This document shows positions 36,678-45,552 of a stretch of 64,000 nt of DNA, piece after piece; the first letter of the stretch is position 1, and every line of letters starts with the position of its first letter. The DNA is taken from positions 1 through 64,000 of the forward strand of contig CAWIYY010000017.1 in NCBI GenBank assembly GCA_963840435.1, given 5' to 3'. The notes under the pieces are model-generated. The model saw only the letters and a list, made by a program, of their open reading frames with translations. It was not told where the DNA came from and searched no databases. The translations under genes were made by a program, and so were the position numbers. The DNA is from Bog-473 sp963840435. Lineage in GTDB: Bacteria; Actinomycetota; Acidimicrobiia; Acidimicrobiales; RAAP-2.

Positions 36678-37502
36678 GTGGGACGATCGCGCCTCGCCGG
36701 GCGCCGCGCCTTGATCACCGGAGCCAGCCGGGGCATTGGCGCGTCCACTGCGGAGCGCCTCGCCGCTGAGGGTGCCGACATCGCCATCACCGCCCGAACG
36801 CTCGAGCACCACCCGACTCTCGCGGGGTCCCTGCTCGAGACGGCCGAACGTCTCCGTGGCTACGGAGGACGAGTGGTCTCGGTCGTGGCGGACCTGTCCG
36901 ACGCCGATGCTCGTGCGGCCATCGTTCCTCAGGCCATCGAAGGGCTCGGTGGACCGCTGGAGATTCTGGTCAACAACGCCGCCGCCGCCATCTACCAGCC
37001 CCTGGCCGACTTCTCCCTTAGACGACGTCGCTTGACCTTCGAAGTGAACGTGCACGCCCCCTTCGACCTGGCACAGGCGGTGCTGCCCGCGATGCTCGAA
37101 GTCGGCGAGGGTTGGATCGTCAACATTTCGAGCGCCACCGCGCGCCAGTGGGAGCCGCCCTTCCAACTGGGCGTTCTCGGTTCTTCGACCGGCGTCTACG
37201 GCGCATCCAAAGCGGCGCTGAACCGACTCACGAATGCGCTGGCAGCAGAACTCGCGGGGAGCGGGGTGCGGGTGAACACCGTCGAACCCCGTGCTGCTGT
37301 GATCAGCGAAGGCGCCAAAGTGCTCCTGGGTACGACGCTGTCGGACGACCAGGTGGAGTCGATGGAGGAAATGGTCGAGGCAGTCGTGGCGCTCTGCGAC
37401 TGCCCGCCGCACCGGACTGGCGGAACCCACGTCAGCCTCGATCTGCTGGCCGAACTCGGGCTCACCGCGCACGAGCTCGACGGATCCCCACGGATCATTT
37501 GA
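36678..37502 (+). CDS. Short-chain dehydrogenase/reductase
   Basis: 274 aa from GTG 36678. The cofactor loop is ITGASRGIGASTAERLAAEG. The catalytic Tyr-Lys pair is in VYGASKAALNRLT, with the Ser in NISSATARQWEPP. TARTLEHH after the second strand favours NADP(H). It is the last gene of the MarR-led operon and presumably supplies an oxidoreduction step for a carbonyl or hydroxyl produced by the amidohydrolase or PLP enzyme. It ends 22 bases before a convergent SDR gene. Confidence 0.9.
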   Translation: MGRSRLAGRRALITGASRGIGASTAERLAAEGADIAITARTLEHHPTLAGSLLETAERLRGYGGRVVSVVADLSDADARAAIVPQAIEGLGGPLEILVNNAAAAIYQPLADFSLRRRRLTFEVNVHAPFDLAQAVLPAMLEVGEGWIVNISSATARQWEPPFQLGVLGSSTGVYGASKAALNRLTNALAAELAGSGVRVNTVEPRAAVISEGAKVLLGTTLSDDQVESMEEMVEAVVALCDCPPHRTGGTHVSLDLLAELGLTAHELDGSPRII

Positions 37503-37524
37503 CCGGGAGAATGTGTCCGTTGGC

Positions 37525-38274
37525 TCAGGTGGTGACGGACCCGCCGTTCACCTGCACGGTCTGACCGGTCACCCACGCAGCCTCCTCAGACGCCAGCCAC
37601 ACGCACGCTGCGGCCACGTCTTCGGGTCTCCCGGTCCGTCCGACGGGAATGGAGCGGGCCAGACCCGCAGTCGCCCGGGAGTCTGGGAGCTCCATGAGTC
37701 CGATGGCCACCGTGTTGGCCGTGACTCCGGAGCGTGCAATCTCGAGGGCCAAGCTGCGGGTGAAGGCGAGTGCTCCTCCTTTCCCGGCGCTGTAGGGGGC
37801 GACGCCAATCGCGACGCCCGCCGTTGCAGCGCCCGAGGAGATCGTGATCACCCGTCCCCACCCGCGTTGGCACATCTTGCCGACGACGGCATGGCAACAG
37901 TTCAGGACGCCATAGAGGTTGACGCGAATGGGTCCTTCCCAGTCACGGGGTTCCATTTCGACGAACTGCTGCACGGCCATTGGCTCGGATCCGCCGTTGC
38001 CGGCGTTGTTGACGAGAATGTCAACGTGCTCCACCGAGGCCACTGCGTCTTGGACCGCCGCCAGGTTGGTGACATCGAAGGGCAGCGGCCTCGATCGTCC
38101 ACCCGCGGCAGCGATAGCCTCAGCAACGGAACCGGCACGATCGGCCACAACGTCATTTACGAGCACAGTGGCACCCTGGCCGGCCAGAGCCCGCGCAATG
38201 CCCGCGCCGACGCTCTGCCCCGCCCCCGTCACCAGCGCAAGGCGTCCCTCGAGGTCAAAGAGCCGACCCGTCAT
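37525..38274 (-). CDS. Short-chain dehydrogenase/reductase (FabG-like)
   Basis: 249 aa, classical SDR length. TGAGQSVGAGIARALAGQG is the cofactor loop, NNAGNGG the structural motif, YSAGKGGALAFTRSLA the catalytic YxxxK, and the tail WLASEEAAWVTGQTVQVNGG is the FabG-type ending. It is likely NAD(P)-dependent with a hydroxyacyl, steroid or sugar-like substrate. It is convergent with the SDR of the MarR operon and not obviously part of it. Confidence 0.92.
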   Translation of the reverse strand: MTGRLFDLEGRLALVTGAGQSVGAGIARALAGQGATVLVNDVVADRAGSVAEAIAAAGGRSRPLPFDVTNLAAVQDAVASVEHVDILVNNAGNGGSEPMAVQQFVEMEPRDWEGPIRVNLYGVLNCCHAVVGKMCQRGWGRVITISSGAATAGVAIGVAPYSAGKGGALAFTRSLALEIARSGVTANTVAIGLMELPDSRATAGLARSIPVGRTGRPEDVAAACVWLASEEAAWVTGQTVQVNGGSVTT

Positions 38275-38892
38275 CGGTGCGCGGCGGGACCGGTGCGAAA
38301 TGGGGCGGCGCTGTGGGGTTCAGGCTCGCGAGGCCGACGGAGCACGCGCTCGCTGGCGGTGTTGCGCCGGATCTGGTCGGTTGGACCGCCCGGACGGATC
38401 GACCACTGGAAAAGAATTTGCTGTCGCCAGGATTTCCTAATAGGTGCCGCCACAATGACGAGCCGGGTCGCTGGTGCCTCGAGCGCGAGGACCAGGTCCG
38501 TCGTCGCCGCGCTGTGCCGGGAGAAGGTCAGCCTCATGACGGAACTCTGGGGTCCCGTTGGCTGACCGTGGCGGATCGCAGTCTGCACGCGAGAACCAAA
38601 GGTAGCGCAGCAAGACGAAACCAGTAAACGTGGCTCCGACGTATCGGCGGATGCGGCGACCGGTTTCGGTGGCGCTGCCGGCCAGGAGAGCTCGTCGGTC
38701 GTCGAACCTTTTCCTCACTGCTCCGATGGCGCCTCCGCCGCCTCAACGTTGTCTGTGCCACTCGCCAGCCTGGTCGACTTCACCCACGACCTGGCGTGAG
38801 CGGTTGTCCGATTGGACAGGTCCCCGGTACCAGCTGGGACACGCGGCCTGACTCGTCCCCGGATTGCCGGGAACGATCGGTAGGCTCGGCCG
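38275..38892. other. Divergent intergenic region, 618 bases
   Basis: It lies between an SDR gene (-) and a secreted-protein gene (+). A GTG-started - strand frame near 38718-38437 has one short hydrophobic stretch (VGATFTGFVLLRYLWF), but its remainder looks non-coding. I do not call a gene. Confidence 0.35.
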
Positions 38893-39672
38893 ATGCGACG
38901 CTCTCTTGTTCCTGTCTGCCTGGCGGCACTGGTGATTGCCATCTCCTCGCCGGCCGCCTCCGCTGCGAGCCAGCCGAAGACAAAGCACACCACCCAGCCA
39001 AGCGCGCCGAGCATCAGTGTGCTGCCGGTTGTCTCATGCACCACGAGCTATGGAGCGGGATCTCCTCCGAGCCCCTTTGTCGCCCGCCGACTCCCGAGCA
39101 CAAGCTCGACTCGAGGTGTCAGCTTCTATTCCAACGGGATGCTCACGGTTCTCGCTCCGAGCGGATGGGCTTGCACTGGTCTGGTCGCCGGCGATGGCGG
39201 CCAGAAGCTCGACGTGTACCCCCCGGGCAAGCCGAACTATGCGACCCAGCTCGCACCCAAGGGTGCCGAGCTCGTGGAGATCCAAGGCGAATACACGGGA
39301 CATCTCCCCGGCGCGCAGTTGGTGTGCGGGTTCTTTCCCGCGTCGGCCGCCGCGTCGGAGGTCCAACAGAGCGGGCTTCCCGGTCCCTCTTGCCAGGTGC
39401 CGTCAGGCGAGAAGACGACGCCTCTCACTCCCGACGTCGTGGCCTTCACCGACCCAGTGCGGGTGACGGGAACGGGGGCCGGTTCTGGGGGATCGCTGAC
39501 CACGATGGGCGCCATGGTCTACCCGCAGCTTTCCTCCGGCGCCACAGACAGCGTCAATGTCGCAGTGCTCTCCTGCACGCTGCCAGCGAAGGACGCGAAG
39601 TTGTGCCAGGCGATTGAGGGCGACTTCTTGGTGCGGAATCCGCCGACGTACGTGCCTCAGAACAGTGGGTGA
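38893..39672 (+). CDS. Secreted protein of unknown function
   Basis: 259 aa with a clear signal peptide: MRRSLVPVCLAALVIAISSP, probable cleavage after SAASA. The mature part contains FYSNGMLTVLAPSGWACTGL and several Cys residues (at least five), which fits an exported, disulfide-stabilised domain. I do not recognise the family. It is expressed alone; its downstream neighbour is on the other strand. Confidence 0.7.
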   Translation: MRRSLVPVCLAALVIAISSPAASAASQPKTKHTTQPSAPSISVLPVVSCTTSYGAGSPPSPFVARRLPSTSSTRGVSFYSNGMLTVLAPSGWACTGLVAGDGGQKLDVYPPGKPNYATQLAPKGAELVEIQGEYTGHLPGAQLVCGFFPASAAASEVQQSGLPGPSCQVPSGEKTTPLTPDVVAFTDPVRVTGTGAGSGGSLTTMGAMVYPQLSSGATDSVNVAVLSCTLPAKDAKLCQAIEGDFLVRNPPTYVPQNSG

Positions 39673-39880
39673 AAGCAGAAGAGTGGCTCAAAGGAGGGGA
39701 GAAGCAGCGGGGTGCGTTTCCCTCGTTCTTCGTCCTCCAGCGGCCAAGGAGATGCCGACCAACCTCAGGCTTATGCAACGGCTCGAAAGTTCGGAGGCGC
39801 CACAACGGTAGCGATGCGTCGCCGCTTACCAGGAGACGGAAAGAACGCCGGATACCCGAGATCGATGAATCATCTAACCC

Positions 39881-40246
39881 TTACCACTCGACGCCGGTGG
39901 ACACGCAAAACTCATTCTGTTCTGGATCTGACATTCTGACCCATCGAGTTCCCCCAAAGCTCTGCGGGGCTTCGTCGCTGCGGTGAGCGCCCAGCGCCTG
40001 CAACCGACGGATCTCGGTGTCGATGTCATCGACCACAATATCGAGATGCATGCGGTTCTTGCCGACTTTGGGTTCAGGCACTCCCTGCAGAAGGAGCGGT
40101 GAAGCGTTCCCCTCCTTAGGAACGAGCACAGCCAAGTCCGCACTCGCGAAGTAGTCGCGATAGTCGAGCGCCTCACGCCAGAACTGAGCGAGCCTCTTTG
40201 GCTCTGCACAGTCGAGCACGACTTCCATTCTTGCCTTGTGTTCCAT
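39881..40246 (-). CDS. VOC-family (glyoxalase fold) protein
   Basis: 121 aa, single-domain VOC from ATG 40246 with GGAGG 6 bases upstream. Blocks are LDCAEPKRLAQFWREALDY and RMHLDIVVDDIDTEIRRLQA, then WVRMSDPEQNEFCVS. These are the halves of one beta-alpha-beta-beta-beta fold; the HLDI His and the terminal Glu (NEF) are candidate metal ligands. The C-terminal DPEQNEF form is common in actinobacterial glyoxalase-like proteins. Function unknown. Confidence 0.8.
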   Translation of the reverse strand: MEHKARMEVVLDCAEPKRLAQFWREALDYRDYFASADLAVLVPKEGNASPLLLQGVPEPKVGKNRMHLDIVVDDIDTEIRRLQALGAHRSDEAPQSFGGTRWVRMSDPEQNEFCVSTGVEW

Positions 40247-40470
40247 CGCCTGCCTCCAGGTCGGGATCCAAACCGCCAGCGACGAAGAGGATATTGGCCG
40301 GCTGATACCGCGCGGCTTCGGGCATCGAACCAGACGATCTTGCCAGGACGAGACTCCGATGTGGACCGGAGTTCGACGCAGCCTCTGGTACTCAACGTGA
40401 AAGCAACGACATTGAGGAGAGCAACGAAGCGTGGAGCTCCGGACTCGATCTTCACTTCGGTTGCTCACCG

Positions 40471-40854
40471 CTACTCCGCTCGGCAATCAACCACCACGAT
40501 GCTCGTGGCGCCGTTGGCCACCGTCACCGATCCCGAGGCGTGGCATATTGCGGTCCCTCCTGCGTACTGCGGAGTCCGTCCCGAGACGGTGTATGTGCCT
40601 ACGGACACGGGTACCGAGAATCGACCGTTTGCACCGACGTCAATGTCAGTTAAATGTCCATTGGACCCGTGGAGGGTGATCTGTCCGCTGAGAGCACGCG
40701 GACCTACACCGGAAGGACCAGCCATAGCCTGGAGTGTTCCGGTTAGAGTCCCCGTCGGACCTGGGGGGCTGTCGGGCGATGAACAGCTGGCTAACACCAG
40801 CGAACCGGCCATGACAGGCACTAGAGAGAGCAAGGTCAGGGGCTTTCGACGCAC
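40471..40854 (-). CDS. Putative lipoprotein with Ig-like/carboxypeptidase-regulatory-type domain
   Basis: 127 aa. The N-terminus MRRKPLTLLSLVPVMAGSLV leads to a lipobox LVLASCSS, so it should be lipidated at Cys24. The mature part has beta-rich text such as TGTLTGTLQAM, GQITLHGSNGHLTDIDVGAN and GRFSVPVSVGTYTVSG, in the style of a carboxypeptidase-regulatory-like or Ig-fold domain. Two Cys residues (CHASG and VVDCRAE) may form a disulfide. It stands upstream of an ABC permease gene, on the same strand, 150 bases away. Confidence 0.7.
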   Translation of the reverse strand: MRRKPLTLLSLVPVMAGSLVLASCSSPDSPPGPTGTLTGTLQAMAGPSGVGPRALSGQITLHGSNGHLTDIDVGANGRFSVPVSVGTYTVSGRTPQYAGGTAICHASGSVTVANGATSIVVVDCRAE

Positions 40855-41004
40855 GGCGTACCCTCCTTTGCGCGTGATTGGACTACTTGTTCGAACGATT
40901 CCGCCAGTGAGGAAGAATCAGCGATGACGACAATGCACTTGGGGACATCTCTCTCGGGCATGTCGTGAGCACCCGATGCCGCGTGCTTTGGCTTACTCGC
41001 TGTT

Positions 41005-41823
41005 TCAAGCCGCACGACGGTGGACCTGCCAGGCGGTCGCTGCGATGAGCAGCACTGACAACGCGAACAGCCCGCCGCCCTCAATGTCCTGGACCGACCA
41101 GAAGTGGCTGGCGGGCTGGTAGTCGGCGCGCAGGACGTCTCCGACAACGACCGCGAGAAACGTATAACCGGCGAGGGTGGCAACGATCGCAGGGACGACC
41201 CGGCGGATGAGCGTGCCGGCAAGGGCGCCGATGGAGAAGGCGGCCAACGTCCAAGCGGCGAACGCGACCCCGCGCAGGTCGAAGAGCCAGTGAGGAAGCG
41301 CGGACGTCGGGTCGTAGAGTCTGCCGGCAGCGAGGTACGGCTGGTAGTACCAAGAGACCAACACGCTGAAAGCGCCGGCCGCGGCAGCCACCGCGACCCC
41401 CAGCATCACGAGCTTGGCGAGCGTCCAGCGCCACGGTCCGAAGCCCTGGGTCCAGGCGTAGCGGAAGGTGCCAGTCTCAAGCTCACGGGCCAGCACCTGT
41501 GGCCCGACGAAGGCGCCGATGAGGGCGGGTAGGGGCTGCAGGACGAAGCCACCTTTCAGAATCCCGCCGGTGACATGGAAGTTGAGGTTCAACTCACTGC
41601 ACGCAGTCGAGCTCGCCGGGTGGCAGGCGATGGCGGCGGCGTAGGCGTGGTGCAGCTGAAGTCCATCGCGCCACAGCCACACCGCTAACGCGCCCAGGAA
41701 CACGGCCACGCCGCCCAGCGCAATTCGGTGATGCCGCCAGGTCACCCAGACCATACGCCCCCATGGCAGCGGCCGAGGGTCCGCGTCCTTCTCCTGAGGT
41801 CTGGCAACGGTGAACGTCGTCAC
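41005..41823 (-). CDS. ABC-type membrane protein (permease copy 1 of a tandem pair)
   Basis: 272 aa from GTG 41823. About six helices: WVTWRHHRIALGGVAVFLGA is the first, HYAYAA-type region follows (LQLHHAYAAAIACHPAS), then LQPLPALIGAFVGPQVLARE, TGTFRYAWTQGFGPWRW and VAAAAGAFSVLVSWYYQPYL. The same blocks recur at 41941-42999. It probably is a transmembrane subunit working with the ATPase at 42996; the two permeases may form a heterodimer. It lies 117 bases after the other permease. Confidence 0.8.
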   Translation of the reverse strand: MTTFTVARPQEKDADPRPLPWGRMVWVTWRHHRIALGGVAVFLGALAVWLWRDGLQLHHAYAAAIACHPASSTACSELNLNFHVTGGILKGGFVLQPLPALIGAFVGPQVLARELETGTFRYAWTQGFGPWRWTLAKLVMLGVAVAAAAGAFSVLVSWYYQPYLAAGRLYDPTSALPHWLFDLRGVAFAAWTLAAFSIGALAGTLIRRVVPAIVATLAGYTFLAVVVGDVLRADYQPASHFWSVQDIEGGGLFALSVLLIAATAWQVHRRAA

Positions 41824-41940
41824 TTCGTCACCTTCGTCCTGCGGAAATCCACGGTGGTCGTACGCGGCCCGTCCCCAATGCAATGGAGATGGCTCGATGT
41901 AGGGGCTGCAACGAAAGCGGCGATTTCATGGATGCTCGCT

Positions 41941-42999
41941 TCAGGCCACCCGGCGACGGACCAGCCAGACGGTCACGGCAACAAGCAGCATCGACAGCGC
42001 AAGCAGCCACCCACCCTCGATCCACTGGAAGGGCCAGAAGTGGCTGGCCGGTTGGAAGTCGGACCACTGCGTGTAGCCGTGCTGGACGAGACACGTCGTT
42101 GGGCTAAAGGCGCCCCTTATGCCTATCCGGCCACCAGGCCCAGTGACGAAAGAGCCGGAGCAGAGCTGCTGGAGTAGGTCGATAGGCGGTCGGCCATCGA
42201 ATGCGACCTTCCCGTCCCTGGTCCACCACTCGCTGGTGATCCACGCGGAATTGGGTAGGTTCGAACCTTTCACGACCAGCGGCGTCACGTAATGCTGGCG
42301 AAACTCGTTTCCCGCCAGCAAGGCGAGACCGGTGTAGGCAGCCAAGGTGGCGACGATCGCGGGTACGACACGGCGGATGAGCAGGCCGGCGAGAGCGCCA
42401 ATTGCGAAGGCGGCCAGCGACCAAGCGGCGAACGCGACTCCGCGTAGATCGAAGAGCCCGGGCGAGAGTGGAGAGGGCGAGGAAAACACGCTCCCGTTGC
42501 CGGTCGCGAGGTACGGCTGGTAGTACCAAGAAACGAGCACACTGAAGGCGCCGGCGATGGCGGCCACTGCGATCCCGACCAGGACCAGTTTGGCGAGCGT
42601 CCAGCGCCACCGCTCGAAGCCCTGGGTCCAGGCGTAGCGAAAGGTGCCGGTTTCCATCTCACGTGCCAGCATGGGCGCCCCGACGAATGCCCCGATCAGC
42701 CCGGGCAGGGGCTGCAGGACAAAGCCACCTTTCAGAATGACGTTTGTGCTCTGAAAGCTGTTGATCAGGTTCTGGCAGGCAGCAGAGCTTGAGGGGTGAC
42801 AGGCCGCCGCCGCAGCGTACGCGTGGTGGAGCTGAAGGCCGGCGGTCCAGAGCCATAACGCCAGCGCGGTCAGCAAGACTGCGACGCCGCCCAGCGCGAC
42901 TCGGTGGTGTCGCCAGCTCACCCAGGCCATCCGGCGCCACGGCAGTGGGGGCAAGCCGGCGTTCTTCACGGGGCGCACCGGTACGGTCACCGCGGTCAT
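41941..42999 (-). CDS. ABC-type membrane protein (permease copy 2 of a tandem pair)
   Basis: 352 aa from ATG 42999, which overlaps the ATPase stop by ATGA. It shares WRHHRVALGGVAVLL, LQLHHAYAAAAACHPSSSAA, TGTFRYAWTQGFERWRW and SVLVSWYYQPYLATG with the neighbouring copy, but carries an extra 80-residue extracytoplasmic segment (ITSEWWTRDGKVAFDGRPP region) before the last helices. The two clearly derive from a duplication. The insert may confer substrate or partner specificity. Confidence 0.82.
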   Translation of the reverse strand: MTAVTVPVRPVKNAGLPPLPWRRMAWVSWRHHRVALGGVAVLLTALALWLWTAGLQLHHAYAAAAACHPSSSAACQNLINSFQSTNVILKGGFVLQPLPGLIGAFVGAPMLAREMETGTFRYAWTQGFERWRWTLAKLVLVGIAVAAIAGAFSVLVSWYYQPYLATGNGSVFSSPSPLSPGLFDLRGVAFAAWSLAAFAIGALAGLLIRRVVPAIVATLAAYTGLALLAGNEFRQHYVTPLVVKGSNLPNSAWITSEWWTRDGKVAFDGRPPIDLLQQLCSGSFVTGPGGRIGIRGAFSPTTCLVQHGYTQWSDFQPASHFWPFQWIEGGWLLALSMLLVAVTVWLVRRRVA

Positions 43000-43913
43000 G
43001 GCGTCACCACGGAGTGGTCGGCGCCTGAGCCACCGTGGGCCGGACAGGGGGGCGCCCCACCCCTGGATTCCCGCAGATACGCAAGGGTCAGCTCTTCGAG
43101 GGTGACCGAGCGCGCCTCCCATCCCGGTGGCACCGGATTGGAGGCGTCGTGGCGGACGAGCAGGTGCACCTGCGACGCCGTACTGCTCGCGTGCACGACG
43201 TTCAAGTGCTGTGTATACCGAGCGGATTCCGAAGCAGGGCCGATGAGCAAGCGGTGGGCCGCGAGAAGATCCTGAACCTCGCCTGCCACCCGGATGTTCC
43301 CTTGCGAGACGAGCACGAGGTAGTCGGCGACCCGTTCCAGTTCTGCAAGGACGTGCGAGGAGAGCACGACCGAGACTCCATCCTTCGCGGCCGCTGTCAT
43401 CACCGTGGCCATAAAGTCCTCTCGGGCGAGCGGATCGAGATTGGCAAGGGGCTCGTCGAGAACGAGAAGCTTCGGTCGGCGCGCCAGCGCCAGCGTCAAC
43501 GCGACCTGGGCCTGCTGGCCCCCTGACATCTTCCCCGCCTTCTGGCGTAACGGGATACCGAGCTCGCCGAGGCGACGCTCGGCGTAGCCCTGGTCGAAGC
43601 GGCGATTGAGGTTGCGCGTCTCGTGCAGCAGGTCGGCGGCCGAGAGGTTCTTGTAGAGCGGCGCGTTCTGCGCCACAAACGCGATCCCATCGAGCGCGGC
43701 CAATGACCCAGCCCACCGACCGTCGAGGACAGAAATGGTGCCCGAGCTCGGATCCGCGAGGCCGACCGCCAGGTTCAACAAGGTGGTCTTGCCGGCGCCA
43801 TTTGGTCCGACCAATGCGGTGAAGTGCCCCTCGGGTACGGCCAGCGTGCACTGACGCAGGGCCCACGTGCTGCCATAGCGCTTCCCAAGGTCGTTGGCTT
43901 CGATGACGTTCAT
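42996..43913 (-). CDS. ABC transporter ATP-binding protein
   Basis: 305 aa from ATG 43913. Walker A is VGPNGAGKTTLLNLAVG, the signature KMSGGQQAQVALTLALARRP, Walker B LLVLDEPLANLDPLARED, and H-loop VLSSHVLAELERVADYLVLV. The C-terminal extension is typical of drug or bacitracin-type (BcrA-like) exporters. Its start overlaps the stop of a 28-codon ORF. It pairs with the tandem permeases and is divergent from a DesK/NarL two-component system that likely controls it. Confidence 0.92.
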   Translation of the reverse strand: MNVIEANDLGKRYGSTWALRQCTLAVPEGHFTALVGPNGAGKTTLLNLAVGLADPSSGTISVLDGRWAGSLAALDGIAFVAQNAPLYKNLSAADLLHETRNLNRRFDQGYAERRLGELGIPLRQKAGKMSGGQQAQVALTLALARRPKLLVLDEPLANLDPLAREDFMATVMTAAAKDGVSVVLSSHVLAELERVADYLVLVSQGNIRVAGEVQDLLAAHRLLIGPASESARYTQHLNVVHASSTASQVHLLVRHDASNPVPPGWEARSVTLEELTLAYLRESRGGAPPCPAHGGSGADHSVVTP

Positions 43914-43996
43914 GCAGCACCTTCTGTCTCGTTGCATGGAGTGCCGACCCCCGTTGCCGCGAGGTCATCGCGTGCGGTATCCGTTGTTTGACTCAT
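43910..43996 (-). CDS. Candidate leader peptide coupled to the ABC ATPase gene
   Basis: 28 codons, ATG 43996, with GGAGGGA five bases before; an in-frame ATG at 44008 is an alternative. Its TGA overlaps the ATPase ATG (ATGA), so ribosomes finishing it can restart on the ATPase. The peptide (MSQTTDTARDDLAATGVGTP, then CNETEGAA) is hydrophilic and matches nothing I know. The good ribosome site and exact coupling argue for translation, perhaps as a regulatory leader. Confidence 0.4.
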   Translation of the reverse strand: MSQTTDTARDDLAATGVGTPCNETEGAA

Positions 43997-44211
43997 GCGT
44001 CCCTCCATCACGTCGACGGACCTGGTTTCCGGCTCTTTGCGTCGCCGTAGCTGATTGCCTCCATTGTGAGGAGTTGGGTAGTCACCAGGGAATGCGGTCA
44101 GGCGGCGTCTTGCAGGTGGACCTAGGTACACCCCTCTTGGGTGCTCAGCCCTACTGCCACAGCGGTGTCGTGTCGGGCAGACTGGGGTAGCGCGACGAGG
44201 GAAGCAGACGC

Positions 44212-45552
44212 GTGATCGGTGCAGGGATGTTCGTGAAGACAGACGGCAGAAGAGGCGGGTCACGTCAGAGACTGAACGCCGGACTCCTCGGGCTTGTTCG
44301 CGGATCAGCTTTTCTCGGTCTCGCAGTGGCCGGCCTGGCCATCCTCGCGGTTCTGGCGCTGGTACCGGCCCTAGCTGTGCTCGGCGTTGTGGCGATTGTC
44401 GGTCTGCCCCCACCTCATGGTCTCGTGTTGGCACTGCTGCTCTGGGCAGTCGACCTGCTCGTGGTGCGCTACGGCGTCCTTGTTGCTCTGCTCTGTACCC
44501 GCCGACTGGCGAAACTCACCCGCCGGCTGTCGGACGAGTGGCTAGGGTTGCCGATCCTTGAGTCCTACCTGACGACGCCCGACGATGACGCCGAGAGTTT
44601 GAGCGTGGGCCGACTGCGGTGGATGATGTCGGACCCTGCCACCATGCGGGACCTTCTGTGGGTGGTGATCAACGCCTCATTCGGGTGGATTGTTGCGATG
44701 GTGCCTGTGCTCCTGGTATCGGTGGGATTGATCGGTTGCATTGGCTATGCGTTTGTGGGCGTATCCCATGGATCTCGCCCTCTCGAGCGGGTAACCCTCG
44801 CGGTGCTGGGCGTGGCACTAACCGCTTTGGCGTTGTGGTCGACGCCGGTTCTGCTGCAGGCATACGGTGCCTTGGCCCGCGTCATCCTCGGTCCGCGCGA
44901 AGATCCAGCCTTGGCACAGCGGGTCCGGCACCTGGCCCAGACGCGTGCTGAAACCATCGACGCCAGTGCCGCCGAGATTCGCCGCATCGAGCGGGACTTG
45001 CACGATGGGGCGCAGGCTCGATTGGTGGCGATGGGCATGGCGCTGGGCGCCGCGGAAGATCTCCTCGATACAGATCCCGAGGCGACCCGCAAGCTGCTGG
45101 TCGAGGCTCGTGAGGCGTCGAGTAAGGCGCTGGCTGAGCTGCGCGCCCTCGTCAGCGGCGTCCACCCGCCAGTCCTCGCCGACCGGGGCCTCGCGGACGC
45201 TCTCCGCGCTCTCGCCCTCGATTCCGTGCTGCGTGTCGAGGTCACGGCCGATCCCATCGGGCGCTTACCGGCGCCCGTGGAATCGGCCGCCTACTTTGCC
45301 GTGTCCGAGTTGCTGGCCAACGTGACCAAGCACGCTGGGGCCCATCGGGCATGGATCGACATTCGGTATCGCCCGGGAATGCTGGCGATCTGTGTCACCG
45401 ACGACGGTCGAGGAGGTGCCGACCCAGGACGCGGTACCGGAATGCGCGGCATCGAGCGCCGAGTTGGCGCCTTCGACGGAGTGTTGGCGCTGAGCAGCCC
45501 ACCCGGTGGACCGACGGTCGCCCAGCTGGAGATCCCGTGCGAATTGTCATAG
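44212..45552 (+). CDS. Sensor histidine kinase (NarL-partner, HisKA_3 type)
   Basis: 446 aa from GTG 44212. Four or more membrane helices occupy the N-terminal half (LALVPALAVLGVVAIVGLPP and GWIVAMVPVLLVSVGLIG). The DHp motif is RIERDLHDGAQARLVAMGMA (phospho-His in RDLHDG). The ATPase part has AVSELLANVTKHAGA and DDGRGGADPGRGTGMRGI. It senses something at or in the membrane and phosphorylates the response regulator that overlaps its 3' end by 16 bases. It is divergent from the ABC genes. Confidence 0.92.
   Translation: MIGAGMFVKTDGRRGGSRQRLNAGLLGLVRGSAFLGLAVAGLAILAVLALVPALAVLGVVAIVGLPPPHGLVLALLLWAVDLLVVRYGVLVALLCTRRLAKLTRRLSDEWLGLPILESYLTTPDDDAESLSVGRLRWMMSDPATMRDLLWVVINASFGWIVAMVPVLLVSVGLIGCIGYAFVGVSHGSRPLERVTLAVLGVALTALALWSTPVLLQAYGALARVILGPREDPALAQRVRHLAQTRAETIDASAAEIRRIERDLHDGAQARLVAMGMALGAAEDLLDTDPEATRKLLVEAREASSKALAELRALVSGVHPPVLADRGLADALRALALDSVLRVEVTADPIGRLPAPVESAAYFAVSELLANVTKHAGAHRAWIDIRYRPGMLAICVTDDGRGGADPGRGTGMRGIERRVGAFDGVLALSSPPGGPTVAQLEIPCELS

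Noticed and set aside
38437..38718. GTG-started 93-codon - strand frame with a short hydrophobic stretch
   Set aside because: Only one weak helix, no homology, and overlapping alternatives in other frames; not enough for a gene call.
43000..43968. Upstream extension of the permease frame (41941-42999) across the ATPase gene
   Set aside because: The extension is antiparallel in sense to nothing but overlaps the ATPase in another frame of the same strand, and its text is Arg/Gly-rich noise. The true start is ATG 42999.
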